Shown here: piece after piece, positions 1 through 7,080 of the stretch
Numbering within the stretch: position 1 is the stretch's first letter
Layout of the letters: each line of letters begins with the position of its first letter
Assembly: GCF_004362825.1 (NCBI RefSeq)
Contig: NZ_SNXZ01000001.1
Coordinates: 868,001 to 932,000 of the forward strand
DNA: 64,000 nucleotides
Reading direction: 5' to 3'
DNA from: Labedaea rhizosphaerae
GTDB lineage: Bacteria > Actinomycetota > Actinomycetes > Mycobacteriales > Pseudonocardiaceae
The notes under the pieces: generated by a model
Told to the model about the DNA's origin: nothing
The model's database searches: none
The model's input: only the letters and a program-made list of their open reading frames with translations
Made by a program: the position numbers and the translations under genes

Positions 1-361
1 TCGTGACCGTGGCGGCGTCCACGAGCACATCCGGCACCAGCGACAACGCGGTGAGCACGACCGTGGTCCGGACGAACGCCGTGCGCGGCCGGCGAGCCTT
101 GCGGGCCAGCACGAGGGCGAGCACCAGGCCCACCACCGAGAAGATCGCGGTCAGCGTGGCGAACCCGGCCACCGGGATCGGCGCGCCGCCGACGTCGAGG
201 CTGATCCCGGCGAGCTCACCCACCCCGGCGATCGTCGAGGTCGCTGCGGCGGCGACGGCCGTGGCGGTCAGGCCACCGACGATCAAGCGGCGCGTGGTCC
301 GCGGCTTCGCGGGGGCGGTGGTGGAGACGGTGGTGGTGACGGGAGCGGTGGTGACGGACAT
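1..361 (-). CDS. Membrane protein, DUF6069-like (3' end cut by window)
   Basis: Reading leftwards from an ATG at 361, an open frame runs without a stop to the window edge, so the C-terminus is missing. The visible 120 residues start with a Thr/Pro-rich cytoplasmic tail, then a membrane segment, an extracytoplasmic stretch, a second strong membrane segment followed by a basic loop (ARKARRPR), and the start of a third. The pattern resembles the small four-helix DUF6069 family of actinobacteria. The function is unknown. The opposite-strand open frame over the same bases is a GC-skew shadow. Family assignment is from memory of the pattern and is moderate. Confidence 0.55.
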   Translation of the reverse strand, partial: MSVTTAPVTTTVSTTAPAKPRTTRRLIVGGLTATAVAAAATSTIAGVGELAGISLDVGGAPIPVAGFATLTAIFSVVGLVLALVLARKARRPRTAFVRTTVVLTALSLVPDVLVDAATVT

Positions 362-462
362 CGTGAGCCTCCAGTGCTGGCGACCGACCCATGCCGGTCT
401 CTCACTTGAGCTACGAACGAGCTCGACCGCATTCGACATCGCCGCCAAAACTTTTCCGTGGG

Positions 463-906
463 CTACTTCGCGCGGCGGCGGCTGTCCACGTTCGCGGTCA
501 TCGTGTTGAGGGTGTCGGGCAGGGACGCCACGGTGTCTGGCGCCAGACCGGCGATCGTCTCCTCGGCCAGGGCGCACCACAGCTGTTTGACCTGCGTGGC
601 CAGGGCTTTGCCGCTGTCGGTCAGTTCGACGACGCTCGCGCGTTTGTCCGACGGCACCGCCCGGAACCGAATGTGACCCGACGCTTCGAGCTTGCGGGTC
701 ATGAGGGTGACGCTGGGCGGCTCGCAGCCGAGGGCCTCGCTGAGCTGCGCCTTGATCATCGGGCCGGTGCGGGCCAGTTCCAGCAGCAGCGCTTCCTGCC
801 CGGGGTGCAACCCCAGCGGGGCGAGGAGCGCTGACGCCCGGGCCCGGTGGCGCAGGCTCAACAGGCGGATGGCCTGGTTGATGGCGTCGGCTTGCTCGAA
901 GTCCAC
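463..906 (-). CDS. MarR family transcriptional regulator
   Basis: This 147-aa protein has the usual MarR length and layout: N-terminal dimerisation helix, winged helix-turn-helix at about residues 45-100 (IKAQLSEALGCEPPSVTLMTRKLEASG) with the wing RFRAVPSDKRASVVELTDSG, and a C-terminal dimerisation helix. The start is a GTG at 906. It is transcribed away from a WrbA-like gene, and the 70-bp gap holds a 16-bp-arm palindrome that is the obvious operator. MarR proteins usually repress themselves and a divergent target and release DNA on binding phenolic or oxidant ligands, so it probably controls the quinone reductase/exporter pair at 977-2877. The ligand is not readable from sequence. Confidence 0.9.
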   Translation of the reverse strand: MDFEQADAINQAIRLLSLRHRARASALLAPLGLHPGQEALLLELARTGPMIKAQLSEALGCEPPSVTLMTRKLEASGHIRFRAVPSDKRASVVELTDSGKALATQVKQLWCALAEETIAGLAPDTVASLPDTLNTMTANVDSRRRAK

Positions 907-923
907 GGCCGCTCCTTGACAGG

Positions 924-957
924 TTAGTTACGCGCATAACATTATGCGCATAACTAA
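924..957. promoter_or_regulatory. Palindromic operator between marR and wrbA-like gene
   Basis: Left arm TTAGTTACGCGCATAA (924-939) and right arm TTATGCGCATAACTAA (942-957) are inverted repeats with one mismatch in 16 and a 2-bp spacer. This AT-rich island in GC-rich DNA sits 18 bp from the regulator start and 20 bp from the target start. It has the size and position of a MarR dimer site. It also overlaps an ATG at 944 that would give an 11-residue N-terminal extension to the flavoprotein. That ATG lies inside the operator, so it is not the likely start. Confidence 0.8.
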
Positions 958-976
958 GTTTACCAAGGGAGCAGAC

Positions 977-1591
977 ATGCGCGCCAAGGTCGCCGTCATC
1001 TACTACAGCGCCACGGGCACCGTGCACGCGTTGGCCGAAGCCGTCGCCGAAGGCGCCGAGGCAGCCGGGGCCGAGGTGCGGTTGCGCCGGGTCGCCGAGC
1101 TGGCACCGGCAACCGCCATCGATCAGAATCCGTTGTGGCGCAAGCACATCGACGCCAGCGCCACCATTGCCGAGGCCGGCACGGCGGACCTGGAGTGGGC
1201 CGACTCGTTCGCCTTCGGCACGCCGACGCGGTTCGGCTCGCCCGCCGCGCAGCTCAAGCAGTTCATCGACCAGACCAGCGGTCTCTGGCGCGCCGGCAAG
1301 CTCGCCGACAAGCCGGTCACCGCCTTCACCTCGGCCTACAACCGGCACGGCGGCAGCGAGGCCACGATCCTCTCGCTCGCCAACGTCTTCTACCACTGGG
1401 GCGCCCTGATCGTCCCGACCGGCTACACCGATCCGGCCGTCCACGCCGCGGGCGGCAACCCGTACGGCACCTCGTCCTTCGGCGGCGACGGGCCTGACGC
1501 GGCGACGCTCGACGCGGCCCGGTACCAGGGCCGACGGCTCGCCGAGATCACGATGCGGCTTGGGCGCGAGTCCTTCGCGCGGACGGCATGA
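977..1591 (+). CDS. wrbA: WrbA-like NAD(P)H:quinone oxidoreductase (flavodoxin fold)
   Basis: The 204-aa product has the flavodoxin-like phosphate-binding loop YYSATGTV near the N-terminus, the WrbA-type segment FGTPTRFGSPAAQLKQF, and GTSSFGGDG near the C-terminus, all typical of WrbA/NQO enzymes that bind FMN and reduce quinones by two electrons. The start at 977 is preferred over an in-frame ATG at 944 because AAGGGAG lies 5-6 bases upstream and the earlier ATG is inside the operator palindrome. It overlaps the next gene by ATGA. The divergent MarR gene suggests induction by quinones or other electrophiles. Cytoplasmic detoxification is inferred from the family. Confidence 0.88.
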   Translation: MRAKVAVIYYSATGTVHALAEAVAEGAEAAGAEVRLRRVAELAPATAIDQNPLWRKHIDASATIAEAGTADLEWADSFAFGTPTRFGSPAAQLKQFIDQTSGLWRAGKLADKPVTAFTSAYNRHGGSEATILSLANVFYHWGALIVPTGYTDPAVHAAGGNPYGTSSFGGDGPDAATLDAARYQGRRLAEITMRLGRESFARTA

Positions 1592-2877
1592 CCAGCACCG
1601 CACGGCGCCAGGGCACGGGGCTGGTGCTGGCGCTCGTCTGCGCGAGCCAGTTCATGGTGATCCTCGACGCGTCCATCGTGAACGTCGCGCTGCCCTCGAT
1701 CCAGCACGAACTCGGTTTCACCGATGCCGGGCTGGCGTGGGTGGTCAACGGCTACCTGCTCACCTTCGCCGGGTTCATGCTGCTGGGCGGGCGTGCCGCG
1801 GACCTGTTCGGCCACCGCCGGGTGCTGGTCGGCGGGCTGGCCTTGTTCGCCGCGTCGAGCCTGGTCGCCGGGCTGGCGGGCGCACCGCAGGTGCTGGTCG
1901 AGGCTCGGGTCGCGCAGGGCATCGGCGCCGCCATGCTCGCGCCCGCCACGCTCGCGGTGATCAACACGACGTTCGTCGAGGACCGGGCTCGGGCGTTTGG
2001 GGCCTGGTCCGCGGCCGGTGGCGTCGGCGGGATGGCGGGGGCGATCGTGGGCGGGGCCATGACGACGGCCTTGTCGTGGCGGTCGGTCTTCCTGATCAAC
2101 GTGCCGATCGGTGCCGCGCTGATCGTGATCGCCGTGGTATCGCTCGTCGCCACCCAGCCCGGCCGGCGCCATTCACTGGACGTCGCCGGTGCGGTGACGG
2201 GCACGGCCGGCCTCGCCGCGGTGATCTACGGGGTCATGGCGAACGGCTGGTTCGTCGGCGTGGGCGTGGTGCTGCTCGTCGCGTTCGTGGTGGTGCAGGG
2301 GCGGTTCGCGACCGAGCCGATGATGCCGCTGCGGCTGTTCCGGCTGCGTGGGGTGGCCGTCGGCAGCGGCATGCTGGTGCTGTTCGGCGGCATCGCCATG
2401 GCGATGTGGTACTTCACCTCGCTGTACTTGCAGAACGTCCTGCACTACGACGCCTTCCACGCCGGGCTGGGGCAGACGCCCGCGGCGGTCACGTTCGTGC
2501 TCGTCGCGCGCTGGGCGCCCCGCATCGGCGCGAAGGCGCTGTTGTGGCTGGGCGCCGCGTGCTTCCTAGCCGGGTTCGGGTGGCTCGCACAAGCCGACGC
2601 GGCCAGTGGTTACGCCGGCGGCGTGCTCGGGCCGACGCTGCTCGTCGCGGCCGGCATCGGGCTGGTGTTCCCCACGCTCATGGCGGTCGCGACGGCCGGC
2701 GTGCCCGAAGGCGACGCGGGGGTCGCCGGCGGCATCGCCAACACCGCGTCCCAGGCCGGCGCGTCGATCGGGCTCGCGGTGCTCACGACGATCGCCGGCT
2801 ACGACCACGTGTTCCTGGTGGCCGCCGGGCTGGGCCTGGCCATCGCGGTGGTCAGCCTGCTGCTGCGCCGGCAGTAG
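1588..2877 (+). CDS. MFS drug transporter, DHA2 type
   Basis: The 429-aa hydrophobic protein carries the MFS signatures of the DHA2 (EmrB/QacA) group: ILDASIVNVALPSI in helix 1, the loop motif GGRAADLFGHRR between helices 2 and 3, and the antiporter-type segment GGMAGAIVGG in helix 5. At least twelve membrane segments are visible. It is somewhat short for a 14-helix DHA2 protein. Its ATG overlaps the stop of the WrbA-like gene by four bases, so the two are translationally coupled. The pair reads as a reduce-and-export response to a toxic aromatic compound under MarR control. The substrate is unknown. Confidence 0.9.
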   Translation: MTSTARRQGTGLVLALVCASQFMVILDASIVNVALPSIQHELGFTDAGLAWVVNGYLLTFAGFMLLGGRAADLFGHRRVLVGGLALFAASSLVAGLAGAPQVLVEARVAQGIGAAMLAPATLAVINTTFVEDRARAFGAWSAAGGVGGMAGAIVGGAMTTALSWRSVFLINVPIGAALIVIAVVSLVATQPGRRHSLDVAGAVTGTAGLAAVIYGVMANGWFVGVGVVLLVAFVVVQGRFATEPMMPLRLFRLRGVAVGSGMLVLFGGIAMAMWYFTSLYLQNVLHYDAFHAGLGQTPAAVTFVLVARWAPRIGAKALLWLGAACFLAGFGWLAQADAASGYAGGVLGPTLLVAAGIGLVFPTLMAVATAGVPEGDAGVAGGIANTASQAGASIGLAVLTTIAGYDHVFLVAAGLGLAIAVVSLLLRRQ

Positions 2878-2915
2878 GCTGCGTGCGACACCGGCCCCGA
2901 AGGAGTAGCAGGTCA

Positions 2916-3614
2916 ATGGAGTGGAGCGACGTTCCAGGTCACCTCGACTGGTCCGGTGAGATCACCAACCTCGAACCCAAGCTGAAGGTCGCCGAGCTGG
3001 TCGCGGAGCGGGTGCGCGACGGCGACACCATCGGCGTCGGTTCCGGGTCCACGGCGTTCCTGGCCATCCAGGCGATCGCCAAGCGGGCCAAGGAAAAGCG
3101 GCTCGAGGTCGTCGCCATCCCGACGTCGGTGGAGGTTGGCCTCGCGTGCGCGGCGCTGGGCGTGCCGACCACGTCGTTGGTGCACGCCCGGCCCGACTGG
3201 TGCTTCGACGGCGCCGACGAGGTCGACCCCGACCGCAACCTGATCAAGGGCCGCGGTGGCGCGCTGTTCCAGGAGAAGCTGGTGATGGCGGCCGCGCCGG
3301 AGACGTTCATCTGCGTCGACGACTCCAAGATGGTCACGAGCCTCGGCCAGAAGCACGCGATCCCGCTCGAGGTCGACGTCCAGGCCCTGCGTCTGGTCGA
3401 GTCCACTGTGGAACGGGAGTTCCCGGTCAAGGAAATGGCCCTGCGACTGGCCAAGGGCAAGGACGGCCCGGTGCTGACCGAACGCGGGAACCTGCTGATC
3501 GACATCCGGCTGGAATCGGTCGAGTCAGATACTCAGGCTCGGCTGATCGCCATTCCGGGAATCGTCGAGACCGGGCTCTTCATGGGCTTCGACGTGACCA
3601 TTCTGAAGGCCTGA
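2916..3614 (+). CDS. rpiA: Ribose-5-phosphate isomerase A
   Basis: RpiA interconverts ribose 5-phosphate and ribulose 5-phosphate in the non-oxidative pentose phosphate pathway. The 232-aa protein shows the family blocks GSGSTA (42-47, phosphate binding), DGADEVD (98-104, catalytic acid) and KGRGGAL plus E120/K121 (111-121). Length is normal. The start is the ATG at 2916, preceded by AGGAG at 2901-2905; a much longer upstream-extended frame is an artefact that would run through the transporter gene. The 3' end overlaps the convergent sterol-desaturase-like gene by 90 bp. Cytosolic housekeeping enzyme. Confidence 0.95.
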   Translation: MEWSDVPGHLDWSGEITNLEPKLKVAELVAERVRDGDTIGVGSGSTAFLAIQAIAKRAKEKRLEVVAIPTSVEVGLACAALGVPTTSLVHARPDWCFDGADEVDPDRNLIKGRGGALFQEKLVMAAAPETFICVDDSKMVTSLGQKHAIPLEVDVQALRLVESTVEREFPVKEMALRLAKGKDGPVLTERGNLLIDIRLESVESDTQARLIAIPGIVETGLFMGFDVTILKA

Positions 3615-4442
3615 GGCCGGGCGCCAGTCCGGGCCTCGGAAGACGTACGCGACCCGGGCGCGCCAGCTCGTCGCCGACGCCAGATCCTTGGCCATGGCGG
3701 CGTATTCGTGGGTGGCGACCCGCAGCGGGTTGTACGTCGAGATGTTGTGGGTCAAGCCGTAGACCGGCCTGGTCACCTCCGGCGCGAAGGTGCCGAAAAG
3801 CCGGTCCCACACGATGAAGATGCCGCCGAAATTGCGATCCAGGTAACCACCTTGCGACGCGTGGTGCACGCGGTGGTGCGACGGCGTGTTGAACAGGAAT
3901 TCGAACGGCCGCCACAGTTTGCCGATCCGCTCGGTGTGGATCCAGAACTGGTAAACCAGGTTGACCGAGCCGCAGAACGCCACCGCGGCCGGCGACACGC
4001 CGGCGATGATCAGCGGCAGGTAGAACACGCCGAAGCTCAGGTCGGTCCACGGCTGGCGCAACGCCGTCGACAGGTTGAACCGACGGCTCGAGTGGTGCAC
4101 CACGTGCTGCGCCCACAGCAGCCGCACGCGGTGGTTGCTGCGGTGCGCCCAGTAGTAGCAGAAGTCCTGGCCGAGCAGCATCAGCAGCACGGTCCACCAG
4201 GTCAGCTCGATGCGCAGCGGGGTCAGCTCGTAGCCGAGGCCGAACAGCGCGACGGCCGGGATCTTCCACAGCAGACCGGTGAACAGGCTGCCCAGGCCCA
4301 TGACCATGCTGGTCGCCGTGTCCTTGGCGGCGTAACCCTGCTCGTCCTCGTCGGGGTGCCAGAGGTAGGAGACCGCTTCGAGGATCGTCAACAGGATGAA
4401 CGCCGGGATCGCCCACAACACCGGATCAGGCAGCGACGGCAT
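3525..4442 (-). CDS. Sterol desaturase / fatty acid hydroxylase family protein
   Basis: This 305-aa integral membrane protein has four or more membrane spans and the three histidine clusters that bind the di-iron centre: HRSNH, HVVHH and HRVHH (within SHHRVHH), plus further conserved His near the C-terminus (THNIS, THEYAA). Such enzymes hydroxylate or desaturate sterol-like lipids, carotenoids or fatty acids using O2. The long hydrophilic tail after the last His cluster is poorly conserved-looking and overlaps the end of rpiA by 90 bp. The true substrate cannot be predicted. It is transcribed alone on the minus strand. Confidence 0.87.
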   Translation of the reverse strand: MPSLPDPVLWAIPAFILLTILEAVSYLWHPDEDEQGYAAKDTATSMVMGLGSLFTGLLWKIPAVALFGLGYELTPLRIELTWWTVLLMLLGQDFCYYWAHRSNHRVRLLWAQHVVHHSSRRFNLSTALRQPWTDLSFGVFYLPLIIAGVSPAAVAFCGSVNLVYQFWIHTERIGKLWRPFEFLFNTPSHHRVHHASQGGYLDRNFGGIFIVWDRLFGTFAPEVTRPVYGLTHNISTYNPLRVATHEYAAMAKDLASATSWRARVAYVFRGPDWRPASGLQNGHVEAHEEPGLDDSRNGDQPSLSI

Positions 4443-4553
4443 GGCTCGACGATACGGTCCTGATCGCGGCTGCGTCGACCACGCTCGCCCCGGCCACAGC
4501 GGGATCGGACCGCCCGGCGAGTGGGGTCGACGCAGCCTTAAAGGCGATCAGGG

Positions 4554-4577
4554 CGGAGCGCGGAGCGCGACCATTCG
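4554..4577. repeat. Dispersed 24-bp GC-rich repeat, copy 1
   Basis: The segment beginning CGGAGCGCG and ending TTCG matches 57321-57344 at 22 of 24 positions. Both copies lie just upstream of plus-strand genes (here upstream of the YhhN gene before the insertion sequence separated them; there upstream of the M20 amidohydrolase). The internal AGCGCG units repeat every nine bases. Function unknown. Confidence 0.5.
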
Positions 4578-4582
4578 GCACA

Positions 4583-4588
4583 GCTAGG
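4583..4588. repeat. Target site duplication GCTAGG, left copy
   Basis: GCTAGG directly abuts the TGT end of the insertion sequence and is repeated at 5701-5706 after the ACA end. It fits the NCTAGN target known for IS481-type elements. Confidence 0.9.
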
Positions 4589-5630
4589 TGTATGAGGCCG
4601 TGACGTTGGTGACGCGGGTGTGGAGCCGGGATGCTGGTGGCTGGTTTCCGGCGGCAGTGTGGGGTCGATGGTAGTTGTAGTGCACGTTCCAGACGTGCAG
4701 TGCTTCGGTGCGTTGGTGTTCGCTTTCCCAGGTGTGGGCGTAGAGGAGTTCTTCGGTCAGGATGCGGTGGTAGCGCTCGACTTTCCCGTTGTGGCGTGGG
4801 GTGTAGGGCGTGATGCGCTGGTGGCGGGCGCCGCGTAGGACGGTGGCGAAGTCGGTCGCGCGGTAGCAGGCGCCGTTGTCGGTCACGATGCGGTGGATGT
4901 GGGTGATGCCGTGGGCGGCGAGGAAGGCGCGGGCGCGGTGGGTGAACGCGATCGCGGTGGCGGCTTTCTCGTCGGGCAGGGCTTCGGTGTAGGCCAGCCG
5001 GGAGTAGCCGTCAATGGCGGTGTGCAGGTAGGTGTAGCGGGCTCGGCCGCCGCGGGTGCGGCCCCGAACTGATTGCTTGGCTTGTTCGCTGCCACGGCCG
5101 TGAGCCCGCCACCCGCCACCGTCAGGGATGACACCGACCTTCTTCACGTCGAGATGGACCATGTGACCTGGCCAGCGGGCGTGGATGCGTTGTGGTGCGC
5201 GGTTGTTCTCGCCGGTGGGGTCGAGGAACCGGCGACGGTTCAAGCCCAGGTGGACCAGGTGCCGGCTGACGGTGCGCACCGAGATGACGATGCCCTCGCT
5301 GGCCAGCTCGAGGGTGATGCGGCGAGCGGAGTACTTGCGGTCGCGGCGTAGCCGCTCGATCCGAACCACGGTCTCAGCATGGGTCGCGGTCGGTTGGTGG
5401 TGCGGTGCACTCGACCGATCCAGCAGCCCGGCCTCGCCATAGCGGCGCCAGCGGTTGACCCACTTGCTGGCACATTGCCGGGAGATACCCATCTCCGCGG
5501 CGACATGCGCGATCGGACGGGTCTGACACCGCGCGATGAGACGGCGGCGACCTTCAACAGACAACGGGGCATTACGGTGAACCACGACGGGTCTTCCTGC
5601 TCGGCGGATGGGTGACTTGGCAGTTCTCAT
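4584..5630 (-). CDS. IS481 family transposase
   Basis: The 348-aa DDE transposase has an N-terminal helix-turn-helix (VAAEMGISRQCASKWVNRW), a second HTH-like block around residues 90-130, and an integrase catalytic core with HLDVKK (first Asp), IVTDNG (second Asp) and NGKVERYH (catalytic Glu). The C-terminal NVHYNYHRPH is typical of the rve superfamily. The stop codon TAG (4584-4586) lies outside the element, inside the GCTAGG target duplication, so the host target sequence supplies the stop. The last Thr codon also borrows two target bases. This use of the CTAG target for termination makes the frame closed only when inserted at a CTAG site in this orientation. Confidence 0.95.
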   Translation of the reverse strand: MRTAKSPIRRAGRPVVVHRNAPLSVEGRRRLIARCQTRPIAHVAAEMGISRQCASKWVNRWRRYGEAGLLDRSSAPHHQPTATHAETVVRIERLRRDRKYSARRITLELASEGIVISVRTVSRHLVHLGLNRRRFLDPTGENNRAPQRIHARWPGHMVHLDVKKVGVIPDGGGWRAHGRGSEQAKQSVRGRTRGGRARYTYLHTAIDGYSRLAYTEALPDEKAATAIAFTHRARAFLAAHGITHIHRIVTDNGACYRATDFATVLRGARHQRITPYTPRHNGKVERYHRILTEELLYAHTWESEHQRTEALHVWNVHYNYHRPHTAAGNQPPASRLHTRVTNVTASYT

Positions 5631-5700
5631 CCTGCCGACGGAAGACCCGTCCCCTCGTCTCAGCCCCTACCCGCCGACACCAACGTCATGACCCGCAACA
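4589..5700. mobile_element. IS481-family insertion sequence, 1112 bp
   Basis: The ends are TGT (4589) and ACA (5700). The terminal 23 bases are imperfect inverted repeats with 17 matches, including an 11-base identical core TGACGTTGGTG. A 6-bp direct repeat GCTAGG flanks the element on both sides. Length, single transposase gene and target preference agree with the IS481 family. The element sits 15 bp from the likely start codon of the YhhN gene, so it cuts that gene off from its original upstream DNA but leaves the duplicated AGGG ribosome site in place. The intact transposase frame and intact duplications suggest a fairly recent insertion. Confidence 0.93.
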
Positions 5701-5706
5701 GCTAGG
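5701..5706. repeat. Target site duplication GCTAGG, right copy
   Basis: Second copy of the 6-bp duplication, immediately after the ACA end. Together with the next base it forms AGGG, the probable ribosome site of the YhhN gene. Confidence 0.9.
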
Positions 5707-5715
5707 GTGCCGGTC

Positions 5716-6333
5716 GTGAATGATCGGCTGGTGCGCCTGCGCATGGGTGGGTACGCGCTGCTCTGCTTGCTGCAGTTGGCGTTCGTCCTGTTCGGGCCGG
5801 ACGTCGCCCGCATCGTCACCAAGGTCCTGCTGATGCCCGCGCTCGCCCTGGCCGTTCTGCCGGTGGCGCCGCCGCTGCTGCTCGGCGCGCTGGCGGCGGG
5901 CTGGCTCGGCGATATCTTCCTGCTCGCCGACGGCACGTGGTTCCTGCTCGGCATGGCGGCGTTCGCGGCCGGGCACGTCTGCTACATCGCGTTGTTCGCC
6001 CGCGGCGGGCGCCCGCACGTCGCCGCGATCCTCGGTTACGTCGTCGTCTGGGCGGTCATGATCGTGCTGCTCTGGCCGGATCTCGGCGCGCTGCGCATCC
6101 CTGTCGCCGGCTACAGCCTGCTGCTGGCCACGACCGCGGTGGTGTCGACGAACGCCGGGTGGCGGGCCGGGCTGGGCGGCGCGCTCTTCCTGATCTCCGA
6201 CTCGATGATCGCGATGGGCCTGGCCGACTGGTCTCGACCACCCGCGGTGGACTTCTGGATCATGCTGACTTACGTGGCCGCCCAGTACCTGCTGGCCACC
6301 GGCGCCGTGCGGCGGTGGCCGGTCAAACGCTAG
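5716..6333 (+). CDS. YhhN / lysoplasmalogenase-like membrane protein
   Basis: This roughly 205-aa protein has about eight predicted membrane helices and the YhhN family motifs: TKVLLMPALAL, GWLGDIFLL, GHVCYIALF and GGALFLISDSMIA, which hold the conserved acidic residues of the family. Animal relatives (TMEM86) hydrolyse the vinyl-ether bond of lysoplasmalogens; the bacterial role is less clear. A GTG at 5716 is chosen because AGGG lies eight bases upstream; a GTG at 5707 is possible but leaves no ribosome site. The IS481 insertion ends 15 bp before the start, so native promoter input has probably been lost or replaced. It overlaps the convergent methyltransferase by 11 bp. Confidence 0.85.
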   Translation: MNDRLVRLRMGGYALLCLLQLAFVLFGPDVARIVTKVLLMPALALAVLPVAPPLLLGALAAGWLGDIFLLADGTWFLLGMAAFAAGHVCYIALFARGGRPHVAAILGYVVVWAVMIVLLWPDLGALRIPVAGYSLLLATTAVVSTNAGWRAGLGGALFLISDSMIAMGLADWSRPPAVDFWIMLTYVAAQYLLATGAVRRWPVKR

Positions 6334-7027
6334 GGCGGACCGCGAGCACCTCGACCCAGCGCTGCGTCGCCCGGCCGTCCGGGCCGCTCGCCCACCGCAA
6401 CGCCGCCTCGCGCGCCTCGCCGGGCGGGACCCGGCCCGCGATGTAGCGGGCCAGTTGCCGGTAGCCGAGGTCGACGCGGTCGCGCAGCCGGGCCGACCGC
6501 AGGGCGAACCCGGCCGCACGCACCAGTTTCGGCAGGTTGCCGCCGGCGAACGGGTCACCGCCCGACTCCCGGCGCAGGTCGTGGTGGGCGTCGAGGGCAA
6601 GGCGGATGTCGTCGGTCATCGGGTTGATCGAGGCGCCGCTCCAGTCCGAAGAGGACAAGGCGAGCAGGCCACCGGGCCGCAGCACCCGCCTGGCCTCGGC
6701 CAACGCCCTCGGCGCGTCGCTGAGGTGTTCCACCAGGGCGTGGGCGAAGACCACGTCGATGCTCGCGGTCGCGATCGGCAGGCAGTAGGCGCTGCCGGCC
6801 ACGAACCGCCCGGCGCCCGGCAGCCGATCGGCTACCACGTCCAGCCCGATGACGAAGCCCGGCAGGCCCTCGGTGATCGTCCCGGGACCGCAGCCGACGT
6901 CCAGCACGCGGGTGTCCGCACCGAGCTCAGGCAGCAGAAACGCCGCGCGCTCGGCAGCGGTGCGCGCCGTCAGCATGCCGAGGACAGCGTGCCCCCAGCC
7001 GGGCGAGTAGCCGTCCCGGTCGGTCAT
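6323..7027 (-). CDS. Class I SAM-dependent methyltransferase
   Basis: The 234-aa protein contains the class I methyltransferase fold: motif I VLDVGCGPGT, an acidic end of strand 2 (IGLDVV), motif III region AHALVEHL and the post-motif VLRPGGLLALSS. The conserved HALVEHL pattern is typical of Methyltransf_11 enzymes acting on small molecules or lipids. The ATG at 7027 is chosen because longer frames would run over the promoter and start of the divergent peptidase gene at 7081. No substrate can be read. It points away from the peptidase gene, with only 53 bp for both promoters. Confidence 0.85.
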   Translation of the reverse strand: MTDRDGYSPGWGHAVLGMLTARTAAERAAFLLPELGADTRVLDVGCGPGTITEGLPGFVIGLDVVADRLPGAGRFVAGSAYCLPIATASIDVVFAHALVEHLSDAPRALAEARRVLRPGGLLALSSSDWSGASINPMTDDIRLALDAHHDLRRESGGDPFAGGNLPKLVRAAGFALRSARLRDRVDLGYRQLARYIAGRVPPGEAREAALRWASGPDGRATQRWVEVLAVRPSV

Positions 7028-7080
7028 CGAGGGCACAATCCCGCATCGTCGCCGCCCCGGCAAGTGGCAGGATCGCGAGG

